Part shown: positions 46,301-57,840 of the stretch, piece after piece
How positions within the stretch are numbered: the first letter of the stretch is position 1
Layout: each line of letters opens with the position of its first letter
Source: Adiantum capillus-veneris
Taxonomy: Eukaryota > Streptophyta > Polypodiopsida > Polypodiales > Pteridaceae
NCBI GenBank assembly: GCA_014529385.2
Contig: CM043964.1
Location: 133,830,420-133,894,419 of the forward strand
Reading direction: 5' to 3'
Length of the DNA stretch: 64,000 bases
The notes under the pieces: model-generated
Database searches by the model: none
What the model saw: the letters and a program-made list of their open reading frames with translations, nothing else
Told to the model about the DNA's origin: nothing
Program-made: the position numbers and the translations under genes

Positions 46301-47180
46301 AAAGTGCAATTTTATGGTAAGGCAAGGCCGCATCTTAGGACATATTGTCTCAAGAAATGGCATAACTACTGACCTAGACAAAATTAGAGTCATGGTAGAC
46401 TTGCACATGCCTACTAATGCCAAACAAGTATAATCTTTCATGGGACACTGCGGATATTATCGAAGATTCATATATACGTATGTGGTCATTGCACAACCAC
46501 TATATCGCTTATTAGTCAGTTTTGACTGGATTGAGGAGTGTGAAATTTCATTCAAAAAGCTTAAGGAAAACCTTGTATCAGCACCTGTATTTAAAGCACC
46601 AGATTGGGAAAAGATATTCCATGTTCACATTGATTCCTTTGGATACGCAATTGGGAGTATTCTGGCTCAACCTGGAGACGGAACAATGGATTTCCTAGTT
46701 TGTTATGTGAGCCGATAGCTAAATAGTGCAGAAAAGAACTATACCACCACTGAAAGAGAGGGATTAGGAATGATATATGCTGTAAATTTTTTTTGGCATT
46801 ATCTCCTTGCAAACAAATTTGTGTTCTTCACAAATCACCAAGCTCTTCTGTATCTAGTAAATAAACCATGCAATACTGGGAGAATTGTACGTTGGTTTAT
46901 TATATTGCTAGAGTTTGATTTCACAGTGGTAGTAAAAAAAGATAAAACGCATCTACGAGCGGAGCATCTTTCAAGGCTACACAACGGAGAAGCTCCTAAA
47001 GGAATTGATGATGACATACCTGATGCTTATCTTTTCAATATTGAAATGATACCCAAATGGTCTCAGAAAATTGTTAGCATTCTTTCCTTTGGAGGTAGAT
47101 TTGATAAAAAGGAAGAAGGATCCACACAACAAACATTTCGACAAACAAAAAACTTTCAATTGATCGTGGGATGACTATAC
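46283..47180 (+). pseudogene. Element H RT thumb and RNase H
   Basis: It continues the RT after a TGA, with LNPKKCNFMVRQGRILGHIV (46291-46350). A TAA lies before SFMGHCGYYRRFI (46434-46475), and FHVHIDSFGYAIGSILAQPG is the RNase H start. A TAG follows CYVSR. Then come NSAEKNYTTTEREGLGMIYA, FFTNHQALLYLVNKP and HLRAEHLSRLHNGE. Motif order is complete. Two or more stops interrupt it. Confidence 0.8.
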
Positions 47181-47401
47181 CATCTAGGCTCGGACAAAGT
47201 TCTACGCTTATGTATAAATCCAGAGGAATTTGAGTGTTATCTTGAGGAAGCACACATCCAAGACTGTGCATTTCATTGTTCAACAATGAAAACACACCGA
47301 AGATTGAAACACTTAGGAGTATATTGGCCAACTATGTATGCTAACACACATGCTTATGCTAACAAATGTATTATATGTAGTGCCAAACGACCGGTAATCC
47401 C
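47180..47401 (+). pseudogene. Element H integrase zinc-binding domain, truncated
   Basis: DKVLRLCINPEEFECYLEEA, then MKTHRRLKHLGVYWPTMYAN and CIICSAKRPV give the HHCC pattern. The reading breaks off within a few codons of the last Cys where family 1 LTR sequence starts. Confidence 0.75.
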
Positions 47402-48669
47402 TACATAGGAGGGGGGCGAGCCTTGCAAGTAGGGGATGAGGGAGAAACTCACACACACACACACACACAGACAAGCTCCATTTACACAAAGGGAATGAGG
47501 GACACATGTCAGCTCCCTAGCCTAGATGCCCACAAGGTGTACCCAATTCCTATTGGATGGCCTTGGAGTTGGACCAATGAGAATTAGGCTAGAGTAAATC
47601 TAGTTTAATTAATTTAAAAACACTTAATAAAAGAACCAATAATAATTAAGCTCTCTAGAAGACTATTGGACAGTCTCCCAAGGGGACCAATGAGCATTCA
47701 ACAACCCAATGGCTTGCCTGATTCCTATTGGCCAGGAGGCAAAGGGGTCCAATGAGAATTTAGTTGAATTAAATAATTACCTAAATCTCTCACAAAAGGG
47801 GAAAGGGGGACACATGTCAGAAGGCTATCACTTATGCTGCTTAATTACCATTGGCTAAGCCCAAGGAGGTCCAATAGGATGCTAGCAAGAGCAAATAGCA
47901 AGAGGGGTCGGCCAAGAGAGAGAGAGGGGGCTGATTTTTCAAAGGAATTATCACTTACACACTCACACTAGCTCATGTGTGAAGTAAAGAAGACTCTCTC
48001 TCTCCTTCTCAAGCTTTAATGGAAAGCTTATCACCTACTCCAAGCGTGTGAGAAGGGAGGCCTACACCAACAACTCTTGGCTTTGTGATGCAAATCCAAC
48101 CAAGAGTCAAGCTTCAATGCATGCTCATCTCCTCTACCATGCTAATTACTAAGCTAAGCTATGATAATATAAGGGATTATGTGAGGAGATGTACATCTTT
48201 CTCGTAAGAATACTCCTTCTTCCTCTCAATCTACTCTCATACCCCGCTAGGTCTCACCATCTTCGAAGGTGTGTGAGGTCTTGGGTTTGAGACCATGAGG
48301 AAATTGATGTTGTGTTTGATAAGTGTTTTGCGTAGTGCATGAACTTTCCATCGTCATTGCACTAGCTAGTATTGAAGGAACACAAGAAATTGTATTGTAA
48401 AATGTCTCTCTTGATGGGAGAAACCATAATACAAAGCCTTTTGGAGGGGGGACCGGCTCCATGCAAATCCGGTCCTCAACTGTTGTCAATTGCTTAATTT
48501 CTCTCTCTTTTGAAGTATTGTTCATGCTATCTAACTGGGTGTTATGCTTTTTGTTGCTTTCTCCACCCAAGCACTCTGGTTAATCTCATTAGGAATCTAT
48601 TCTAATGAAATTCTCACTATGTTCATGCTATTTTCCGCTACACACAAGTTACTAGGCCATTAAATGTTA
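47402..48669 (+). repeat. Partial LTR of family 1, opposite orientation
   Basis: The reverse complement is colinear with the full LTR (20070 to about 21348) and ends CATTAAATGTTACA at 48669. About 330 bp of the U3 start are missing at 47402. It includes a CA tract near 47451-47468. Confidence 0.8.
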
Positions 48670-49102
48670 CACTCTTTATTATTGTCAGCCATTCTAAGAA
48701 ATTTTAGATGTAAAATTTTTAAGTGTACTTTGGCACTTCAAGCCCTAGTTGCTACTCCTCTTAACCCGTTAGAAAAGCACTCAAGCTCTTGTACCCGTGC
48801 CTCAAATATTATTAATTGCAAGGGATAGAGGCAAGGGGTTTTCACCACCAAAACAACATCGTTTCTTGTCAAGCTTCTAATAGCTCAACGGTTGTCCTTA
48901 GGCAAGCCCCGCAGGACTCCACTATTAAGACCATAGCTCTTGACGGTGATGCCCCGTTATCTACAAGAAGTAGGCGCACTACAAGGTTGAAAAATCCCTA
49001 TTCTACTTACTCAATTGCAATTAAGAATACCAACCATTTATAGTTAGCTTGAGGACCTCTCTTCTTGAGCAAGAAAAAAGAAACCTTGTGCTCTGATACC
49101 AA
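48670..49102 (-). other. Family 1 gag start, leader and primer site
   Basis: The minus strand at 48692-48670 reads ATGGCTGACAATAATAAAG, that is MADNN, the family 1 Gag start. It breaks at codon 7-8 at the inverted LTR. The leader lies at 48693-49089, and the primer site TGGTATCAGAGC (minus) at 49090-49101. Confidence 0.75.
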
Positions 49103-49801
49103 TGTAACATTTAATGGTCTAGTAACTTGTGTGTAGCGAAAAATAACATAGACATAGTGAGCATATCATTAAGAATAGATTCCTAATGAGCAAAGCAAGA
49201 GTGCTTGGATGGAGAGAGAAACAAAAGCATAACACCTAGTTAGATAGGCATGAACAATCCTTCAAAAAACAAGAGAAATAAATCTATTGATGATAATTGA
49301 TGACCAAATTTACATGGAGCTGGTCCCCCCTCCAAAAGGCTTTGTATTATAGGTTTCCCCCATCACGGGAGACATTTTACAACAATAGTTTTTGTTTCTA
49401 CGATAAGTTCCTGGTGCAATGAAGATGGAAGCTTCAAGCACCAAGCGTACACTTGAAAACACAACATCAATTCCCTCACGGTCTCAGACCCAAGACCTCA
49501 CACACCATCAAAGATGGTGAGAGCTAGCGGGGTATGAGAGTCGATCTAGAGGAAGAAGAAGTATTCTTACGAGAAAGAAGTATCTCTCCTCACATAATCA
49601 CTCTTAATAGCTTAGCATAGCTTAGTAATTAGCATGGTAGCGGAGATGAGCATGCATTGAAGCTTGGCTCTTGGTTGGATTTTCATCACAAAGCCAAGAG
49701 TTGTTGGTGTAGGCCTACCTTCTCAAAAGCTTGGAGACGATGATGAGCTTTCCATTAAAGCTTGGAGAAGAAGAGAGAGTTCTTTCCTCCACACATGAGT
49801 T

Positions 49802-49835
<34 letters not shown>

Positions 49836-50266
49836 TAATGCCTTTCCTCCACACATGAGTTGTGTGAGTGTATGAGTGTGTGTGTGTGTGTGTGATAATG
49901 CCTTGCAAAAATCAGTTCCCCTCTCTCTCTTGGTCGACCCCTCTTGCTAATTGCTCATGCTGGCATCCATTTGGCCCCTGTAAAGCTTAGCCAATCATAA
50001 ATTAGAAGCATAATTTCTACTCTTGTGACATGTGTCCCCCTTTCCCCTTTTGTGAGAGCTTTAGTTATTTAAATAATTCAATTAAACTCTCATTAGACCT
50101 CTTAGTCTTATGGCCAATAGGAATCAGGCATACCATTGGGCTGTTGAATGCTCATTGGACCCCTTGGTAGACTGTCCAAAAGTCTTCGAGAGAGATTAAT
50201 TTCTATAGGTTCTTTTATCAAGTGTTTTTAAATGAATTAAACTAAATTTACTCTAGCCTAATTCTC
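49103..50266 (-). repeat. Family 1 LTR, part next to the primer site
   Basis: It starts TGTAACATTT and is colinear with 20070-21166. It is cut at 50266 by the G1 LTR. The matching remaining piece lies at 60277-60590. A duplicated 56-bp segment with TG repeats is at about 49783-49894. Confidence 0.8.
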
Positions 50267-51448
50267 TGTTGGCGGATATGCCGCGATGGACATCAGCATA
50301 GTGAGAAATCACCTAACAAGAATTGTCAGCTATGGATGAAGCTCGACTCGCAGGCGCATGGAAGCAAGCATAGGGTGTCAACTTACACTCGAACGACTAT
50401 TGACTACTTCCTACAGAGGTCTCTACCCAATGTCTAAGTTACAGCCTACAATTGTGCACAGGAGGAGATTTCCTACAACGCTTCCATGAGCCAAATACCC
50501 ATTAGACGTTCTCGAGGACATCAGCACGTTCTCGATGGACATCAGCACAGCGAGAACTCACCTAACAAGAATTGTCAGGTAAGGACAAAGCTCGACCCGC
50601 AGGCGCACGGAAGCAAGCATAGGGTGTCAACCTACACTTGACGGACTATTGACTACTTCCTACAGAGGTCTCTACCCAATGTCTAAGTTACAGCCTACAA
50701 TTGTGCACAGGAGGAGATTTTCTACAACGCTTGCATGAGCCAAATATCCATTAGACGTTCTCGAAATGCTACAAAACTTGAGGGATATCATATTAACACC
50801 AATAGGCCACTCTCCCTAAGGTCCGTGACCCAAAACCCCACCCAAAAACACCCAATGCAGAATCACGTAGGATGTCTGACAGGTTTTTTGCAGGTCGATG
50901 TTTCTGAAAATGAAGGTGCCTAATGTGTAGCTCTACTCAATACGAATGCGTGGATATGCTGAAATGCAAAAACGAACATCGTTTGCTTATCGAATCCCTA
51001 GAAATAGCTCGCAGGTCAATCTCGCGAAGCCGAGCCGTACACGCGCAATGTGGGTATTGGCGCGTAGCTCTCTCTGGGGGCAGCACGTCGCACTTCTCCG
51101 TACTCGATTCCGACCACCAGTGTGCGCGTAGCGTCAAGATAAGCTCTCACTCTCTCTCATACACAGAATACGCTTCTCACAGACACTTCATAGAATGAAC
51201 AAGGGTTTTTCATTAAGGTTAAAATTTGGTATATATACCTTCCAAATACAAAACCTCATGTTCCAAAGTGAAATCCTACTCAGTCTAATGGAAAAAAATA
51301 GTATACAAAATTGGAAACTTCTACAAGTCCCAAGTATTTACAAGTGAAATTACAGGTTTTCTTAATCAAAGAATGACTACATAGGATTTCCTTCTTTTCT
51401 CATTTCATCAGTCTTCAGTTGAGTGTGATCGCCAGTCTTTAGCTAACA
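50267..51448 (-). repeat. G1 3' LTR with ~250-bp internal duplication
   Basis: The plus strand runs TGTTGGCGGATATG to AGCTAACA. It is colinear with the 930-bp G2 LTR. The first ~250 bp (GGACATCAGCAYAG to CATTAGACGTTCTCG) are present twice in tandem (about 50267-50515 and 50516-50763), which explains the length of 1,182 bp. The motif CACGTAGGATGTCT is at 50864-50877. Confidence 0.85.
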
Positions 51449-51462
51449 CTCCACCCCTCCTC
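51449..51462 (-). promoter_or_regulatory. G1 polypurine tract
   Basis: On the minus strand this reads GAGGAGGGGTGGAG directly before TGTTAGCT of the LTR, so this LTR is the 3' one and the element reads on the minus strand. Confidence 0.85.
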
Positions 51463-51500
51463 GCTCATGTCGTCCCCGACATGACAATAGAGCCGCTGCT

Positions 51501-52103
51501 TCAGTGGAGGATGTCGCACATCTTCAAAATAGACTCATACCGTGCATGCTGGGCCACTAATGTTTGGCCAAATATATCTGTGTTGATGGTGAAGAAGCCG
51601 ATGTAGAAGGCTTCTTCAAAGGCTTGGAGATGGTATGAGGGCAGGAACATTATTCTTTGGTAGAGGGCATGTATCACCTCATTGGAAGGTTGAGCAGACA
51701 GTCCACAAGCACATCTATAAGTGTCCTGGAAGAAGAATATGCTGTCTGTGGCTTGTCCAAGTTTGAAGACCTCAAAGACTTCCAGAAGCGTCTTACATAT
51801 CTTTCTGAGCATAATGCAAGAGAGTTCACGCGAGCCATTGAACAATTTAATGGCGCCCGTTAGGGTTTTCACCATGTATTGCTCATTCATTCGCTGACCT
51901 GCCTTCAAGCCTGGCAGCTTCAGGTAGTTGAGCCACGTGGGGTGGATTCTCTTTAGCAATTCATGTTCCTTCCATGCCCGTATCCTTGGTAGAGGGAAAA
52001 AGCTGAGGTCGTCTCTGATCATTTTAGGCACCGCTACCAAATGTACTAAATACTGTGGGTATTTAGTGAGCCGTGCCTTCCTCCATTTTGGTTGAGAGTC
52101 CAC
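51501..52103 (-). pseudogene. G1 reading region: conserved C-terminal domain
   Basis: 200 codons, starting at SQPKWRKARLTKYPQYLVHL. Further blocks are GQRMNEQYMVKTLTGAIKLF, IMLRKICKTLLEVFEVFK, DSIFFFQDTYRCACGLS and VIHALYQRIMFLPSYHLQAF, then FFTINTDIFGQTL. It ends 39 bp before the polypurine tract. Reading by eye, the G2 copy (62714-63403) is about 80% identical at protein level, with most changes conservative, which suggests this part is a real protein domain. I recognise no family. The position is that of env-like or additional ORFs in other Ty3 elements. Confidence 0.7.
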
Positions 52104-53467
52104 AACGAGCTTAACACCTTCTGTTTGGTAATGTCTTCATTGTACAGCGGCACTATAGGCTCCTCTTGTTGATTGTAGCAGCCTCGTATTTTAGAAGAGG
52201 ATAGGGGAGAGAGGGTTGTAGCCATTCATGTCGAACGGCATTTGCATCTAATTTTTGAATGGTCATTGACTTCAATATCCTCTGCTCCCACTGCATTGCT
52301 TTTTTGGCGGTGTCTTTTATGGCTGCTTCTATTGCTTTCTGTAGATTGTCTTCTTCTTCTTGTGTTAGATCCCGGGCTCTTGTAATGGTCCCACAGGAGT
52401 GTCCTCTTGTATTGTTGTGTCCACCGGCTCTGACACATTCTCTATATCAATTCCTTTCATAGCAGCCGGCCCATGACTTTGTTGATGTTCTTCACTTGTT
52501 TGGCTCTTAAGTTCGTCCAACTGCTTCTGTAAGTCGTCTTTTGCTAACTGAGTTTGTTCTGTCATAGCTACTAATAGGTCAATAAGTTCTGCATTGACTC
52601 TATCAACTTTCTCTAGCTTTTGTCTTACCTCATCATTCTCTGTCTGTAGCATCTTTGTATCATCTTCTAGTCTTTTCTGAAGGTTAACCAATTTGCGGCT
52701 TTCAATGATTTGTTATCATCTTCCAGTCTGCTTTGTATCACTATTGATCCCTCTGCTAGCATCACTCTCCACCTCGTTTCAAGCGTCAGCTCTTTTTGAA
52801 GTTCTATCATTTGTTCTTCAAGCACACATTATCTTGGCTAGTGCTAGTTGCCGCTGCAGCTCTTGCTCTGCCCAGAGATGCTCTCAACCTCTAAATCGTT
52901 TGATCTTTCACTTTGATTTGATCCTTTAGTTTGATCATCTCATCTTGGCTAGCCTCATGTGATATTTTAGCTTTTTCTTTGGCCTCTTTCAAGCTCTCAA
53001 CCTCTTTTGACTCTTCCGCTAGCTGTAGGGTGAGCCCATCCCTTTCCTTTTCGGCTTCAGTCAGAGCATTGCTGATTTTTTGGTATTCTTCAGAGTTCAT
53101 CAGCTTCTGATTGATTTCTCGGTTTTGACTTTCTAACTCTTGACATTTCTTCAGTGCCGCTTCTAGTTCAGCTTGTAGCTGTGCCTGGCTGTGCATTTTC
53201 TCTTGACTTTGTTGTCTGCTGAAGTGTTTCCACTTCATCTTTCACCTTTTCTTCACTCAACCTCAGCCCTTCATACTCAATCTCTTTGGCCACTGATCTG
53301 GCTCTTAATCCTTGCAGTTTCTGCATAGTTTCTTCCCAATCTTCGGCTTGTGGTCGCAAATCCATGGTATCTGTTGCAATCTCCTTTAGCTCCACCAAAC
53401 GAGGGCTCGGCGTGTCTTCTTTTGGTTTAGGGGTTGACAGTTGAAAAGCTGTATGAGCTGCCTCTTC
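52104..53467 (-). pseudogene. G1 reading region: coiled-coil part
   Basis: Heptad-rich segments in three frames: 53398-53168 (EDWEETMQKLQGLRARS), 53238-52891 (AQLQAELEAALKKCQELESQ, EEYQKISNALTEAEKERDGL) and 52691-52365 (LQKRLEDDTKMLQTENDEVR, LAKDDLQKQLDELKSQT). A further basic/acidic segment to about 52150 has a G2 counterpart (EEEEKLRKAIEVEIKETAKE at 63570). Several frameshifts are present. A long parallel coiled coil would allow oligomer formation, which is inference. Confidence 0.65.
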
Positions 53468-54984
53468 TCAAGTGTATCCAGCAGCTAGTAGATCCAGGAA
53501 TATCCCATAGTTTTGTGCTTCCGGATCTTGCTTCTCAAGCTTTGATTCAAATTCTTCCTTCTGCTCTTTCTCTTTGTCCTCTTCTTTCTTGGATTCTTGT
53601 TGCTTCTCAAATTTACTCAACTCCTCAGTTTCTCGCTGTTGACGAGGACTAGGAGGAGGTGGTGATGGTGGAGGACTGGACTGGTGGCTTGATGGTGGGG
53701 TTGATGGATTCTTTTTAAAGTCTCGATTAGCCTTTGTTTTCCTCTCTCGCTCTTCACTTTCTTGCTCTTCTAATAGCTGCCGCCTCACATCAGCAACCTC
53801 TTCTTCGGTAAAAGGTATGATTGAAATATTCTCGGCCTTCGCATCTAGGATCTTGAAATTCTTTATATAATCTCCGAAGCTATCCCTATTAGTCCTTTGA
53901 GAAGATCCAGACATGGCCTCAAGTGACGGTTTCCATAATTTGTTTAGATCTCCTTTAAGCATTCTTTGGGCTCTGAAACTCTCCATCAGCCTCTCTAGCC
54001 GAGCAGCCTTCTGGGATTTAGTCTCTTTTGTTGGCATCTGAATGGTAGCTTTCTTTCCTTTCTTTGGCTAATGTGGCTCTTCTTCTACTGTCTCTAACCT
54101 TCTTTTCAGTCTAGTGGTCACCCTGGGAGCTGTAGGTTGCTCCTCTTCCTTGTCTTCTGTCAGCTTCAACCACTCATTCTGTGATGGAGGAAGAGGCCAC
54201 TTGCCTTTAGCATGTAGAGCTTCATATATCACCTTTGTGAACATATCCCCTGCTGCAATGTATGTAGGATTCTTGGTTCCCATCCTCACAATGTGGTACT
54301 GCAGGTATGCCGCATAATCTATCTCTCCTGGGCTGCTTGTCTTCATTGCCCATGTGAATGTTGTTCCAATTGCTGCAGGTGGTACAGTGTACTTTTGAGG
54401 CCTCTTGGTGAAGATATGGAAGTATTGGTTGTAAAGCTGGCACATGATTGCCACCATTGGATCCGCAATATCCTTGAAGGTGTAGTTCTTCTTGGTTTCC
54501 TTGTATACCTTCACCTCTTCTCGCCTCTTGTTGACAGTGTCTCCTACATTAGAGAGGTTCAAGGAACTTGCAACCACCTCTGGCGTGATTACAATCACTC
54601 TGGTTTTTCCTTGCAGATCTGTCACCTTGGCTATGCCATTCTCCTTTATTGTGGTGACAAATTTCCAGACTCTCTGAATGTCAATTCCTGCTGGCAAAGC
54701 CTCAAAATAATTGTGTAAGTCTAACTTTTCCAAGATAGATACTATCTCTGGCCTTCTCGTGAACTCATTGAGTTCTTGTGGTATCATTGGCAGCTCTATG
54801 GCATTGCCCTCTGGGTCTTTGAACATGCCTTGGTATATTTTGAGGTCGTTTGCTTCAAGTAAGTTGCTTTGTAACCAAGTGGTACTGGGCTTTATCCTAT
54901 TGGTATTATAAATGGATCCACCTCATCCAGGTAGTCCTTGTTGGTCATTCTTTTCTTCTTTGCTGGCGACTTAGCGGCTGCCAT
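53468..54984 (-). pseudogene. G1 reading region: N-terminal domain and linker
   Basis: The ATG at 54982-54984 starts MAAAKSPAKKKRMTNKDYLD. After a stop/frameshift near 54898 the frame stays open, except for one TAG near 54067, to 53468. The domain has FEALPAGIDIQRVWKFVTTI, GKTRVIVITPEVVASSLNLS and IMCQLYNQYFHIFTKRPQKY, then a Pro/Ser run (PPPSPPPPSPRQQ) and a Glu/Lys-rich stretch. The same frame continues through a TGA into the coiled coil. I do not recognise a family with confidence. A weak resemblance to plant transposon-associated ORF domains with a G-x-x-ITPE-x-V pattern is possible. Confidence 0.6.
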
Positions 54985-55084
54985 GGATCCTATTGCACTC
55001 AGTAGCCCAAAGTTAGCGTTCTTTACAGATTAGCTGATAAACTGGGTTTTAACTATCTAATTGAGTTGAAAATTGAAACATGAG

Positions 55085-56030
55085 CTTAAGAGGGACTAAG
55101 GATGCCCTGCAAGTGAAAACAGTAGGATTTGTGTTGCAAAATAAGCCTAAAGACATCCTACACGTAGTATGTCTTTTTCATGAATGACTTGAAACTTGAC
55201 ATGATGATAGCTTATGACCTGTACATACCGGCTATGTGCTTGGATTTTGATTTAGACACCAAAAAGTGCAGTTTTGGACTATTTTAGGCTTCTTGGTGTA
55301 CAAATGAGTAGGAAGTCCTGTAATGATGAGCAAATGGTATCGAAATGACTTGAAACTTAATATGTAGCTTCTTGCAGCATGTTGATCACGTTCATGATGT
55401 CAAAATTTGCTCAGTAAGTCAAAATGACCCTGGAGACATACTACGCGTAGGATGTATTTTTTCTTAGAATTGCATGAAACTTGTCAGTGTGATAGGGCAT
55501 AGCTTGTAAATCATCACCATGGTCTTAGATTTGAATTTGGATAAGTTTTGAGGGTAGGAAGACCATTTTTTGTGCTTTAGAGTATGAAAAGTCCATCTAT
55601 GGAGCTTTGAGGCCAAAAAGTGATCTGTTTGGCTGGAAACTTGGTGGTTGGGCTTGTATGAATGTGATAAAGATGTTTGAAGATCAAAAAGTCGACCTGG
55701 AGGTCATTTCAAGCTTGGAAACATACTACGTGTAGTATATCTTTTTTCCTGATTTTGAAGATATGACCTCACAGTTAACTTTGACATGTTATGAAGAGTG
55801 TGTGGTTCAAGTTTCACTTGATTTGGATCATTTCTGATAGGTCTATGACCATTTCTTGCCTCTATGCTCGGACTTTGTGTTTTTTGACGCATAAGAGGTC
55901 AAACTTGGTCCAAATGGAGTGAAACTTGAGGGATTAGATGTAAATGACATGTAGAGGTTGTGTGTCTGGCTGAATGATGAGTTGGTTGCCCAAAAAGTGG
56001 TCTTGAGACATCCTACGCGTAGGATGTCTC
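55085..56030. repeat. Four ~285-bp divergent tandem repeats with 20-bp palindromes
   Basis: Palindromes or near-palindromes start at 55153, 55436, 55721 and 56008, spaced 283, 285 and 287 bp. The fourth is exact: ACATCCTACGCGTAGGATGT. The others differ at 1-3 positions. Around each there are shared phrases such as GAAACTTGA/GAAACTTGG and GACC/AAAAAGTG. The half site CGTAGGATGTCT also occurs in both G LTRs (50864-50877, 62076-62089). Confidence 0.8.
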
Positions 56031-57840
56031 CTGTGCATTTTTTTGGAGCAAGTCCTACTACTATGTGCATATGACCTTCCTAAGTCCCCTTTGTGCCTTA
56101 TTTCAATTAAAAAATCAAATGGTTAGTTAGAAACTCCCTTCTTGGCTTTCAGAGCTTCAGAGGCGGTTTCTGACTCTTGGAGCGCTTTTCCGCGATGAAA
56201 TTTCTTGATGATGACCATCATAGCTTCATAAACCCTTGGGGGACCTTGCTTTGTGGTTCTTGTTGGCTTTGGCTTCACCTGAGCTTCGTTTGGCGATTTG
56301 TCGCTCTGGAAGCACCCATGATTGCGTTTGCATGCCCCCGATGATTTGTAGTGGTCTACCACCATAGGACTTGGTTGTTGAAGGCCTTGGTAAGTCGCTC
56401 GTGAAGTTTGGTGACAAACGAACGTCTCGCTTGGCTGTGAGAGCCAGGTGACGCTTTGCGTTTCCGATGTCGTTTCTGAAGCTTAGGCCTGCTTTGGGTT
56501 GTCTTATGGCCATGTGGCCTATGTAGCCTTGTAGAGCTCGTCAAGAAGCTCCTACCCATGAGTTTTGGTATCATTCGGTCACTTTTGCCGGATTGTCCTC
56601 TTTGTGGCCTCTTGCAAGTCTTGAGATGTTAGGGTTTTTTCTGTTGCTTTCTTGCCTCCTTTGCGCATCCAAGATTGGTCTCCTAAGCTAGGGTAAACCC
56701 CCTATGAAGTCTTGTTGGTATTGGGTTAGCCGTTAGGTAGCTACCTATGCTCACAGGCCTCTACCCTGCAAACCCCGTTGGAGTTCTGTGCTAGTCTTGG
56801 CGACAAAACATCAAGTATACACGAAGAGCATAAGGCGTTGAGTCTACCTCTCATATCTGGTGGCCGTCGGGTGCCTGTGCATGGCGTATCAGCTGTTGGA
56901 AGTCCTGTGTGCTCTAGGTGGATAGAGCTCTCTCTCACAAGTCAAATAGTAGAAATGAGCTCTAAGTGGAGTAAAAAAATCTTATAATGGGGGTCCCTGA
57001 ACCATTTTTCATGAAATTTAACATGTGCTCCTATCTTTTCACAAAACGCAGTTTAGACTCAAAAAGTTCCCCAGTTGGACTCTGTTTGCCCAGTTTCTGA
57101 GAATTTTGACGATTCGGTCAAAATCTGGCCACAACATGCCTCCCGCTTCATTCTCATAATTGCACCCACATTGTACCCTGGGTTGTCTTATAGTCACAGA
57201 TCATCCCCAATTTTTTTTGGTTTTCATTACATTCGCAATTCACCTGCTTTTTGTATTTTTGAAGTTTTTCTGTCAATAATTAGTAAAAATAAAAAAGAAA
57301 ATAGCAAGGTCAACCCAAAAAAACCCCAAAAGTCAAAATAAATCAAAAAATTCACCTTGACACACTATGTACACTCACATGTACTTTTATGGCCGGATTC
57401 TCCGTTTTATCAATATTTTGTCCGAAAAATGGCTATTTTTACATATATACACACACCTATAGACCTCAATTTGGCGTTTGGCCTCATATATCTATAGATT
57501 AATGCTATATAAGGGCATATGTACTTAGGTTAGTCCAAAAAAATTTAAAATCAAACGTAAACTCCTCAAAAATAGTCAAAACATTCCCTTTTTGCTGCTT
57601 TTTACCGTCATCGGGTTCGTATTGAGAATGCGTCCCCCCTCCTAATTGAAGTCCTACCGGACGACGAGGTATCGCCTCGGGGTATGTGTAGTGCATGGGT
57701 TAAAATCATGCTAATGCGCGGCCTTGTAACGTGGCCCTACCTGATGCATACTCAGTCAATGAGTGGTGAAATTAATGCGGTTCGAGAGGAGGGTATAAGC
57801 AAGATGCTTATTGGCATTCAACGTTGAGGTTTCCTGTTTG
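56031..57840. other. Element G1 internal or unassigned sequence, no recognised gene
   Basis: Minus-strand readings at 56123-56574 are Lys/Arg-rich and overlap in three frames with no domain. 57000-57560 is AT-rich with no feature. Neither LTR nor primer site is recognised. Confidence 0.4.

Larger units (their letters stand above)
41476..47401 (+). mobile_element. Ty3/gypsy element H (+), gag-pol with frameshifts
   Basis: The order gag, two zinc-knuckle regions, protease, RT, RNase H and integrase zinc domain is clear. The sequence stops inside the integrase at 47401, where a family 1 LTR in inverse relation begins. No own LTR or primer site was identified on the left. Its gag is unrelated in sequence to that of family 1. 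Confidence 0.85.
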
